Shown piece after piece: positions 1 to 5,800 of a stretch of DNA of 6,115 bases. The notes beneath the pieces are model-generated. The model was not told where the DNA came from. It made no database searches and saw only the letters and a program-made list of their open reading frames with translations. The DNA comes from a bacterium. Its GTDB lineage: Bacteria; Omnitrophota; Gorgyraeia; Gygaellales; UBA12090. The position numbers and the translations under genes are program-made. Each line of letters starts with the position of its first letter. Within the stretch, counting starts at the first letter, position 1. The DNA lies in the NCBI GenBank assembly GCA_004299495.1, contig SCPY01000002.1:1-6115 (forward strand), written 5' to 3'.

Positions 1-203
1 GGCCTGTGGTTGCCATATTCGGGCCTACCGATTCTAAGAAATATGGCCCCTGGAGCAGCATTTCTTTCGTGGCGCGCAGTAAATTAAATTGCTCTCCCTG
101 CGGGGCAGCCCAGTGTAAAATCGGCACGTTAAAGTGTATGGATGATATCAGCGTGGAGGAGGTTTATGCCGCGGTCCGGAGGCTGCTTGGCGTAAGCGAG
201 TAA
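1..203 (+). CDS. Glycosyltransferase family 9 (heptosyltransferase-like), C-terminal fragment
   Basis: This is the last part of a gene that begins upstream of the window. The frame is open from base 3 and ends at TAA (201-203), giving about 66 residues. The start reads PVVAIFGPTD, then YGPW, which is the typical end of the C-terminal Rossmann domain of GT-9 enzymes, just after the NDSGP-type nucleotide-sugar site that must lie upstream. A cysteine cluster follows (CX2CX4CX6C, bases 90-137), and then a helix of the 'sVeeVyaavrrLL' kind. GT-9 enzymes such as WaaC and WaaF transfer ADP-heptose to the LPS core at the inner face of the inner membrane; that this one uses heptose is inferred from the neighbours. 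The next gene, eight bases downstream, is a paralogue with the same tail. The family call is firm; acceptor and donor are unknown. Confidence 0.88.
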   Translation, partial: PVVAIFGPTDSKKYGPWSSISFVARSKLNCSPCGAAQCKIGTLKCMDDISVEEVYAAVRRLLGVSE

Positions 204-211
204 CATCATAG

Positions 212-1255
212 ATGAGCGATAATTTTAAAAGAATACTGGTAGTGCGCACCGACAGGATTGGAGATGTGGTTTTATCCACTCCGGTGTTAAAGGCGCTCCG
301 GGAGAATTATCCCCGCAGCTATATCGCCATAATGGTCAGCCCCCAGGCAAGAGACCTTGTTGAGGATAACCCGTATATTAATGAAGTAATCGTCTATGAC
401 AAAGATATAAAAGATAAGGGCCTGATTGGCTTCTGGAAATTCGTGATGAGATTAAAAAAGAAGGAATTTGACCTGGCAATTGTGCTGCATACCAAGAATA
501 GGACTAATCTTATTTCTTTCTTAGCCGATATCCCGAGAAGGGCAGGGTATTATGATAAGAAATTCGGCTTCCTCCTTACCGATAAAATCAAGGATACGCG
601 AACGCTGGGCCTGCAGCATGAAGTTGACTATTGTTTAGATGTTTTAAGGAAACTTGGCCTGAAAGTGAAGGACAGGAATCCCGCGCTTAATGTAAAGAGC
701 GAGCAATCGCGCTGGGCGAAGGCGGTATTGCAGGAAGCAGGCATTGCGGAAGGAGATAAAATTGCCGCTATCCATCCCGGGGCAAGCTGTGTCTCAAAGC
801 GCTGGCTTAAAGACAGGTTTGTGGTTTTAGTTAATCATTTAGTTGAAGATTACGGCATGAAGGTTGTTTTGGTCGCCGCGGGAGCGGAGGATGTGGCGGT
901 CGCCGATGAGATTGCTAAAAATACCAGATATCCCGTGATAAATCTGGCGGGTAAGACAGCTTTGGCGCAATTGGCCGCGGTATTAAAACGCTGCGCCATA
1001 TTTATTTCTAACGACTCCGGTCCGGTGCATATCGCAAGCGCCGTGGGCACGCCGGTAATCTCTATATTCGGCAGGAACCAGGCGGGCTTAAGCCCGGTGC
1101 GCTGGGGGCCGCTCGGTAAGCAGGGACGGTATCTGCATAAAGAGGTAGGGTGTTCCGTGTGCGGCGCGCATAAATGCGCCATCGGATTTGATTGCCTAAA
1201 GGCCGTTACGGTAGATGATGTTTTAAAGGCAGTTGACGATACCTTAAGAGCGTGA
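212..1255 (+). CDS. Glycosyltransferase family 9, ADP-heptose:LPS heptosyltransferase-like
   Basis: This complete 347-residue protein has the usual GT-9 length and a two-Rossmann GT-B layout. The N-terminal domain opens with RILVVRTDRIGDVVLSTPVL (residues 7-26), the acceptor-side motif with the conserved aspartates D14 and D18. The C-terminal domain has HPGAS...SKRW (188-198; K196 matches the conserved donor-binding lysine), NLAGKT (244-249) and SNDSGPVHIASA.GTP (266-281), the nucleotide-heptose site. Four cysteines near the end (C314, C317, C322, C328) match the cluster in the preceding gene. No signal peptide or membrane segment is seen, as expected for a peripheral cytoplasmic enzyme. An in-frame TAG directly precedes ATG 212, so the start cannot lie further upstream; no clear Shine-Dalgarno site is visible. 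The protein probably adds heptose to Kdo-lipid A or to the first heptose. The linked hldA and kds genes support this, but WaaC, WaaF and other GT-9 specificities cannot be told apart here. Confidence 0.93.
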   Translation: MSDNFKRILVVRTDRIGDVVLSTPVLKALRENYPRSYIAIMVSPQARDLVEDNPYINEVIVYDKDIKDKGLIGFWKFVMRLKKKEFDLAIVLHTKNRTNLISFLADIPRRAGYYDKKFGFLLTDKIKDTRTLGLQHEVDYCLDVLRKLGLKVKDRNPALNVKSEQSRWAKAVLQEAGIAEGDKIAAIHPGASCVSKRWLKDRFVVLVNHLVEDYGMKVVLVAAGAEDVAVADEIAKNTRYPVINLAGKTALAQLAAVLKRCAIFISNDSGPVHIASAVGTPVISIFGRNQAGLSPVRWGPLGKQGRYLHKEVGCSVCGAHKCAIGFDCLKAVTVDDVLKAVDDTLRA

Positions 1256-1261
1256 TATTAT
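1233..1261 (+). promoter_or_regulatory. Candidate sigma70-type promoter ahead of the DHS-like gene
   Basis: TTGACG (1233-1238) and TATTAT (1256-1261) are separated by exactly 17 bases, and each differs from consensus by one base. The -35 lies in the last codons of the GT-9 gene and the -10 begins directly after its stop. Transcription would be expected to begin around 1268-1270, at or beside the ATG at 1270, so the message would be leaderless or nearly so. This fits the lack of any Shine-Dalgarno site before that ATG. A second TATAAT (1259-1264) overlaps the -10 but would give a 20-base spacer. The match is good but could be chance in AT-rich spacer DNA. Confidence 0.4.
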
Positions 1262-1269
1262 AATAAGTT

Positions 1270-2202
1270 ATGAATTTAGACTTGAATAAGGTAAAAACAT
1301 ATTCCATAAAAAAGCGTTTTTCTAAGATTGATAAGGACGCCTTTTCCAAGGTGTGCGGGAAAAAGAGCGGCTTCGGGCAATTTTACGCCTCCCTGCCCGG
1401 AATACTCAAGGCAAAGGATTTTAAGGCGGTTGTTGAGGCGATAGTCTGCGCTAAGAGAAAAAATAAGCCGGTGATTCTTATGATGGGCGCGCATGTGATT
1501 AAATGCGGCCTTGGCCCTCTGGTGATTGACCTGCTTAAGAAAAAAGTTATCAGCCTGGTTGCTTTAAACGGAGCCGGAATAATCCATGATTTTGAAATCG
1601 CTTATCAGGGAGCGACCTCCGAGGATGTGGGAGAGGCCTTAAAAGACGGAAGCTTTGGGATGAGTAAGGAAACAGCCGAATTTATCAATCAGGCTGTAAC
1701 TAGCGGGGTAAAAAAGGGCTTGGGCTTAGGAGAATCGGTGGGAAGGGCCATTGCCGCTGAAGCTTTAAAATACAAAGAATACAGCATCCTTTATAACTGC
1801 CATAAGGAAGGCGTTCCGTCTTGCGTGCACGCGGCAATCGGCACGGATATTATTCATCAGCACCCCTCATTCAGCGGGGCCTCTACCGGTGAGGGTTCGC
1901 AGAGGGATTTCCTGAAGCTATCCGCGGCAATCGCAAAAATAGGCGGCGGAGGCGTAGTATTAAACGTTGGTTCCAATGTGATCTTGCCAGAGGTGTTCTT
2001 AAAGGCGCTGAACTTGGCCAGGAATCTGGGGCACAAGGCGGATAATTTTGTAACCGCGAACTTTGATATGGTTTATCATTACCGTCCGGCTGTCAATGTA
2101 GTGGCTCGTCCCACCCAGGACTCAGGCAAAGGTTATTATATCATCGGCCACCACGAGATAATGCTTCCGCTCTTACACCGGGCAATCATTGAGAAGATAT
2201 GA
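1270..2202 (+). CDS. Deoxyhypusine synthase-like NAD-binding-fold protein of unknown function
   Basis: This 310-residue cytoplasmic protein has no signal peptide or membrane segment. The order of motifs recalls deoxyhypusine synthase (DHS): a glycine-rich Rossmann segment GAHVIKCGLGP (73-83), NGAGIIHDFEIA (100-111) where DHS has its TTGAn..HD region, a GVPSCVHAAIGTD..HQHP segment (181-199) where DHS has its 'PvfsPaltDGs' and active-site histidine region, GGGGVVLNVGSNV (225-237) where DHS has GGGxxKHH, and GHHEIMLPLL (293-302) near the end. The lysine that carries the spermidine-derived imine in DHS is absent; L231 falls there by eye. The middle also recalls the C-terminal domain of LOR/SDH (ArgZ-type) proteins, so the shared fold is more secure than any reaction. 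Bacteria have no eIF5A, so hypusine synthesis is unlikely. In-frame TAA TAA at 1261-1266 makes 1270 the earliest possible start. It overlaps hldA by four bases, implying coupled expression with heptose synthesis. The gene is certain; the family call is moderate and the function unknown. Confidence 0.72.
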   Translation: MNLDLNKVKTYSIKKRFSKIDKDAFSKVCGKKSGFGQFYASLPGILKAKDFKAVVEAIVCAKRKNKPVILMMGAHVIKCGLGPLVIDLLKKKVISLVALNGAGIIHDFEIAYQGATSEDVGEALKDGSFGMSKETAEFINQAVTSGVKKGLGLGESVGRAIAAEALKYKEYSILYNCHKEGVPSCVHAAIGTDIIHQHPSFSGASTGEGSQRDFLKLSAAIAKIGGGGVVLNVGSNVILPEVFLKALNLARNLGHKADNFVTANFDMVYHYRPAVNVVARPTQDSGKGYYIIGHHEIMLPLLHRAIIEKI

Positions 2203-3218
2203 AAAATCTTAAAAGCATAATTAATAACTTTCATAAGGTCAAGGTTTTGGTGGTTGGGGATTTAATCCTGGATGAATACCTCTGGGGGACTGTGGATAGG
2301 ATATCCCCGGAGGCGCCTGTTCCGGTAGTCTGGGCAAATAAAAGAACCTATGTGCCCGGAGGAGCGGCTAATGTGGCAAGCAATATCGCTTCACTGGGAG
2401 GTAAGGTTTGCCTGGTGGGGGTATCGGGCGGCGATAAGAATAAAGAAATCTTATTGGCTGAATTAAAGAAAATAAAAATGCCCGCCGCAGGAATATTCTC
2501 CCAGCCCGATAGGCATACTACGCTAAAAACAAGAATTATTGCCGGGCATCAGCAGATTTTAAGGGTTGACTGGGAGCATAGGGAACCCTTGCCTAAAGCG
2601 CTAAACAATAAAATCCTCAAATTTGTGCAGGACAATATCCGGGGCTATGACGCGATTATTATAGAAGATTACGGCAAGGGCGTAATCAACCTGCATTTGC
2701 TTAATGAGATTATCAGTTTGGCCTTAAGCCATAAAAAGATTATCACCGTTGACCCTAAGGAAGAGCATTTTCAATATTACCGCCAAGTTACTTCCATTAC
2801 TCCAAATCGTAAGGAACTGGAAAACGCGGTAAGAAACCTAAAGCTTAAAGACGAAACTAACAGCTTTAAGGTCAATACCGACCGGCTCTTTACCGATAGG
2901 GATATAGACTTGGCAGGCAGTGAGGTTATGAAGTATTTAGGTTTAGAGTCGCTTTTGGTTACCCTGGGAGAGCGGGGGATGTGTTTATTTGAAAAAGGCG
3001 GGCGTATCAGCCGGATTCCTACGGTTGCTCAGGAGGTTTTTGATGTTTCCGGAGCGGGGGACACCGCCATCGCCACCTTTACTATGGGGCTTTGTTCCGG
3101 AGCGAGTAAGTTAGAGGCGGCGCATATCGCCAATTTTGCCGCGGGGATAGTGGTGGGCAAGGTGGGGACGGCGACAATTACACGGGAAGAGTTGTTAGGC
3201 AGGATTAAAAGTTTGTAG
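2199..3218 (+). CDS. hldA: D-glycero-beta-D-manno-heptose-7-phosphate kinase (HldA, RfaE domain I)
   Basis: This PfkB/ribokinase-family sugar kinase of 339 residues phosphorylates heptose-7-phosphate at C1 to the 1,7-bisphosphate in the ADP-heptose pathway. Visible landmarks are VLVVGDLILDEYLWG (16-30), the HldA/HldE-type substrate loop RISPEAPVPV (34-43), PGGAANVASN (53-62), EDYGKGV (156-162), DPK (185-187), ITPNRKE (200-206), and the PfkB signature DVSGAGDT (282-289) with D288 as the likely catalytic base. The protein ends at the kinase domain; the cytidylyltransferase-like domain of bifunctional HldE (about 475 residues) is missing, so a separate HldC is expected elsewhere. A charged stretch at about 213-235 looks longer than in enterobacterial HldE. 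The start ATG overlaps the previous stop (ATGA), with a weak GAGAAG just upstream. The match is strong; other PfkB kinases lack the RISPEAPVPV loop. Confidence 0.95.
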   Translation: MKNLKSIINNFHKVKVLVVGDLILDEYLWGTVDRISPEAPVPVVWANKRTYVPGGAANVASNIASLGGKVCLVGVSGGDKNKEILLAELKKIKMPAAGIFSQPDRHTTLKTRIIAGHQQILRVDWEHREPLPKALNNKILKFVQDNIRGYDAIIIEDYGKGVINLHLLNEIISLALSHKKIITVDPKEEHFQYYRQVTSITPNRKELENAVRNLKLKDETNSFKVNTDRLFTDRDIDLAGSEVMKYLGLESLLVTLGERGMCLFEKGGRISRIPTVAQEVFDVSGAGDTAIATFTMGLCSGASKLEAAHIANFAAGIVVGKVGTATITREELLGRIKSL

Positions 3219-3228
3219 GCGAGGGAAG

Positions 3229-3999
3229 ATGGATGTAATCGGCGTAATTCCGGCGCGATACGGCTCAAGCCGCTTTGAAGGCAAGGTTTTGGCGGACATA
3301 CACGGCAAGCCGATGCTGCAATGGGTCTGGGAGGCGGCAAAGAAGGCAAAAATACTGGATGAGGTTATCATCGCTTGCGATGATCGGCGCATTGAAGAGG
3401 CAGCGCGGTCCTTTGGCGGAAAAGCCGTCTTTACTTCAAAAGAGCATCCCTCAGGCACCGATAGGATTTGCGAAGTGGTTAATCCTCTGGAGGTAAGAGT
3501 GGTAGTAAATATCCAGGCGGATGAGCCGTTGATAGAGCCGGTGATGATAGAAAATGTCGCCCGTCCGCTTTTGGATATGCCGCAGCTGAATATGGCTACC
3601 TTAATGAAGGAAATAGATGACCCGCACGAGATAGCTGATCCCAATGTGGTCAAGGTGTTAACCGACAAAGACGGGCTTGCCCTTTATTTTTCGCGCGCAA
3701 GCATTCCCTATCATCGGGATAGGCCAGAGGGCGATGGTGCGGCTTCCGATAGCCGCAGCCATAAATCTGCCGACGTAATTTACTATAAACATATCGGCTT
3801 ATACGCCTATACCAAGGATTTCCTTTTTATCTTTAAAAATCTTCCGGAATCAAATCTGGAGCGCATAGAAAAGCTGGAGCAACTGCGGGTCCTGGAGCAA
3901 GGATTTCGGATAAAGGTAATAGAAACCAAAATTTCCACCATAGGGGTAGATGTACTCGCGGATTTGGAAAAGGTAAGAAAGGCGCTTGCAGGTAAATGA
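3229..3999 (+). CDS. kdsB: 3-deoxy-manno-octulosonate cytidylyltransferase (CMP-Kdo synthetase)
   Basis: KdsB joins CTP and Kdo to form CMP-Kdo, the activated donor for lipid A glycosylation, in the cytoplasm. At 256 residues it has the family's usual length. Motifs in order are VIPARYGSSR..GK (6-19, nucleotide-binding loop), KEHPSGTDRI (71-80), VVNIQADEPLI (92-102; D98 is the likely metal-binding aspartate), DPNVVKV (137-143), YFSRASIPYHRD (153-164), YYKHIGLYAY (185-194), EKLEQLRVLEQGFRIKV (214-230) and GVDVLADLEKV (239-249). Two small departures are E17 where the loop usually has proline (SSRFPGK), and VLADL where TPEDL is common. The purine-rich GAGGGA at 3221-3226 is the best Shine-Dalgarno candidate in the window, though it lies close to the ATG. 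The gene sits 10 bases after hldA and overlaps kdsA by four bases. Confidence 0.96.
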   Translation: MDVIGVIPARYGSSRFEGKVLADIHGKPMLQWVWEAAKKAKILDEVIIACDDRRIEEAARSFGGKAVFTSKEHPSGTDRICEVVNPLEVRVVVNIQADEPLIEPVMIENVARPLLDMPQLNMATLMKEIDDPHEIADPNVVKVLTDKDGLALYFSRASIPYHRDRPEGDGAASDSRSHKSADVIYYKHIGLYAYTKDFLFIFKNLPESNLERIEKLEQLRVLEQGFRIKVIETKISTIGVDVLADLEKVRKALAGK

Positions 4000-4814
4000 T
4001 CAGAGAAATCAAAGTAAAAAATATCAGGTTCGGAGCAGGCAATCCCTTAGTCTTAATTGCCGGGCCGTGTGTGATAGAAGACAGGGCCTCAACCCTTAAA
4101 GCGGCAAAACTTTTGAAGGAGATTGCTGTCAGAATTAAAATACCTTTTATCTTTAAGTCCAGTTATGATAAGGCAAACCGCACCTCTTTGGGTTCTTACC
4201 GCGGGCCAGGGTTAAAAAAAGGCTTAGCAATTTTAAAAGAAGTTAAGGAAAAATTAGGCCTGCCGGTTTTATCTGATGTGCATTGCAAAGAAGACATTGA
4301 TTACGCGGCCAAAGTTTTAGATGTTATCCAGGTTCCGGCATTTTTATGCCGGCAAACGGACTTTCTGGTAAAGGCCGCAGCCACAAAGAGAGTAATCAAT
4401 GTAAAAAAAGGCCAGTTCCTGGCTCCCTGGGATATCGCGCCGATTCTTAAAAAGATAGAAGCAAGCGGCAATAAAAATATCCTGATTACCGAGCGTGGGG
4501 TTAGCTTTGGTTATAATAACTTGGTCTCGGATTTTCGGGCACTGAGCATAATGCGTGATTTCGGTTATCCGGTGATTTATGATGCCACCCACAGCGTCCA
4601 GCTTCCCGGAGGAAAAGGCGAGTGTTCAGGAGGGGAGCGCAGGTTTGTGGCGGGATTATCCCGCGCGGCAGTTGCCTTTGGGTGTGATGGTTTATTCTTA
4701 GAGGTGCATCAAAATCCCGATAAGGCCCTTTGCGACGGCCCGAACATGGTTTCCTTAAAGGATTTAGAGGTTTTATTGAAGCAGGTAAAACAGATTGAGA
4801 GTGTGCTCGAATGA
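3996..4814 (+). CDS. kdsA: Kdo-8-phosphate synthase (2-dehydro-3-deoxyphosphooctonate aldolase)
   Basis: KdsA condenses arabinose-5-phosphate with phosphoenolpyruvate to Kdo-8-phosphate, using a (beta/alpha)8 barrel in the DAHP-synthase superfamily. At 272 residues it has normal length. Visible signatures are LIAGPCVIED (20-29), FKSSYDKANRTS (53-64), YRGPGL (68-73), VIQVPAFLCRQTD (110-122), INVKKGQFLAPWD (134-146), ITERGVSFGYNNLV (164-177), YDATHSVQLPGG (195-206) and FLEVHQNPDKALCDGPN (234-250). The four metal-ligand positions of the metal-dependent class are filled: C25, H199, E236 and D247. The enzyme is therefore predicted to need a divalent metal, unlike the E. coli type, which has asparagine at the cysteine position. 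The CDGP motif at 246-249, however, is what the metal-independent class usually shows. Starts by ATGA overlap with kdsB; ends by ATGA overlap with kdsD. Confidence 0.97.
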   Translation: MIREIKVKNIRFGAGNPLVLIAGPCVIEDRASTLKAAKLLKEIAVRIKIPFIFKSSYDKANRTSLGSYRGPGLKKGLAILKEVKEKLGLPVLSDVHCKEDIDYAAKVLDVIQVPAFLCRQTDFLVKAAATKRVINVKKGQFLAPWDIAPILKKIEASGNKNILITERGVSFGYNNLVSDFRALSIMRDFGYPVIYDATHSVQLPGGKGECSGGERRFVAGLSRAAVAFGCDGLFLEVHQNPDKALCDGPNMVSLKDLEVLLKQVKQIESVLE

Positions 4815-5770
4815 CCCTAAAACGCGCGAAAGAAGTATTCAGAATTGAGGCAGAGGCGGTAGCGGCCCTGGCAAATAAGTTAGACCATAATTTCACCCAA
4901 GCGGTTGAGGCAATCTATAACTGTAAAGGCCGGGTGGTGGTTACCGGAATGGGCAAGGCCGGAATTATCGGACAGAAAATATCCGCCACTCTTTCGTCCT
5001 TGGGCACGCCGAGCGTCTGGCTGCATTCTGCCGAGGCAATTCACGGCGATCTGGGAAGGGTAACCAGGGATGATATTGTGATTGCTCTTTCTAACAGCGG
5101 CGAGACAGAAGAGACCAAGAGCCTAATCCCCCTTATTAAAAAAATTGGGGCTAGAATTATCGCGATTACCGGAAACAGGAATTCCGGCTTAGCCAGGCAT
5201 TCAGACCTGGTTTTAGACGTCTCCGTGAAAAAAGAGGCCTGTCCTTTAGGCCTTGCGCCCACTTCTTCCACCACCGCGATGCTAAGCATGGGAGACGCCC
5301 TGGCAGTATGTTTGGTAGAGAAGAAAGGTTTTAAGGAAAAGGATTTCGCGCTTTTTCATCCGGGAGGCGCGTTAGGAAAGAAGCTGCTCCTGAAGGTTGA
5401 GGATATCATGCGTAAAGGCAGGGCTAATCCTATCGTAAAAGAGGGCGCGGTTGTCAAGGATGTGCTTTATGCCATTACTGAGGCCAGGGCAGGCGCGGCA
5501 TCAGTGGTGGATAAATATGGACGCCTAACGGGCATATTTACCGACGGGGACCTGCGCCGCCACTTAGAGGCTAATGCCAACTTAAGCGCCAGGCTGGTTA
5601 AAGAGGTAATGACCAAGAATCCTATCTCCATTCAGCCGCAAAGATTGGCGGTTGAGGCCTTGAGGATTTTGGAAGAAAAAAAGATTGACGAACTGCCGGT
5701 GGTGGATAAGCAGAAAAAACCGGTAGGAATGCTGGATGTGCAGGATGTCCTGCGGGCGGGGTTGGTTTAA
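4811..5770 (+). CDS. kdsD: D-arabinose-5-phosphate isomerase, SIS plus two CBS domains
   Basis: This enzyme interconverts ribulose-5-phosphate and arabinose-5-phosphate, the first committed step toward Kdo. At 319 residues it matches KdsD/KpsF/GutQ. An N-terminal SIS domain (about 30-185) has VTGMGKAGIIG (44-54), AIHGDLG (76-82), SNSGETEETK (94-103), KEACPLGLAPTSST (141-154) and HPGGALG (183-189). The four residues recalled as catalytic in E. coli KdsD (K59, E111, E152, H193) map with a constant offset of ten to K49, E101, E142 and H183, so all are kept. Two CBS domains follow (about 198-255 and 263-319), with GIFTDGDLRRHL in the first and DELPVVD in the second; in this family they may bind a nucleotide or sugar-nucleotide as a control signal. 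The gene starts within the kdsA stop, with GAGAG at 4797-4801 as a plausible ribosome site. The linkage to kdsA and kdsB favours the Kdo role over the sugar-alcohol role of GutQ. Confidence 0.96.
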   Translation: MTLKRAKEVFRIEAEAVAALANKLDHNFTQAVEAIYNCKGRVVVTGMGKAGIIGQKISATLSSLGTPSVWLHSAEAIHGDLGRVTRDDIVIALSNSGETEETKSLIPLIKKIGARIIAITGNRNSGLARHSDLVLDVSVKKEACPLGLAPTSSTTAMLSMGDALAVCLVEKKGFKEKDFALFHPGGALGKKLLLKVEDIMRKGRANPIVKEGAVVKDVLYAITEARAGAASVVDKYGRLTGIFTDGDLRRHLEANANLSARLVKEVMTKNPISIQPQRLAVEALRILEEKKIDELPVVDKQKKPVGMLDVQDVLRAGLV

Positions 5771-5777
5771 AAACAGC

Positions 5778-5798
5778 AGTTAGTAGTTAGAAGTTAGT
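5778..5798 (+). repeat. Three tandem heptamers AGTTAGW between kdsD and kdsC
   Basis: AGTTAGT, AGTTAGA and AGTTAGT run head to tail without gaps and fill most of the 30-base gap between kdsD and kdsC. Each carries TAG. Together they place stops in all three forward frames (5781 and 5784; 5788; 5795 and 5798), the last one touching the kdsC ATG. No hairpin or Shine-Dalgarno site is visible in the gap. It may be a short tandem repeat of the kind scattered through some bacterial genomes, or a simple spacer. Confidence 0.7.
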
Positions 5799-5800
5799 AG

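Noticed and set aside
1083..1096. Perfect 14-base palindrome CGGGCTTAAGCCCG inside the second GT-9 gene
   Set aside because: It lies fully in coding sequence, has no loop or T-run, and one such palindrome in 6 kb is close to chance expectation.
850..1182. Minus-strand open frame opposite the second GT-9 gene
   Set aside because: It is a shadow of conserved GT-9 motifs, with no recognisable domain or ribosome site.
1259..1264. Exact TATAAT box between the GT-9 and DHS-like genes
   Set aside because: Its distance from the TTGACG box is 20 bases; the overlapping TATTAT at 1256-1261 gives the better 17-base spacing and was used instead.
3195..3668. Long open frame on the minus strand across the hldA/kdsB junction
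   Set aside because: It is antisense to strongly conserved kdsB codons, shows no recognisable motif, and is best explained as a shadow of the real gene.
4335..4352. Hairpin with a 7-base stem (CCGGCAT/ATGCCGG) and TTTT loop
   Set aside because: It lies inside conserved kdsA codons (PAFLCRQ region), is not followed by a T-run, and a few such stems are expected by chance in 6 kb.
5771..5800. Possible terminator or promoter between kdsD and kdsC
   Set aside because: No inverted repeat with a T-run and no paired -35/-10 boxes are visible; only the heptamer repeat is there.
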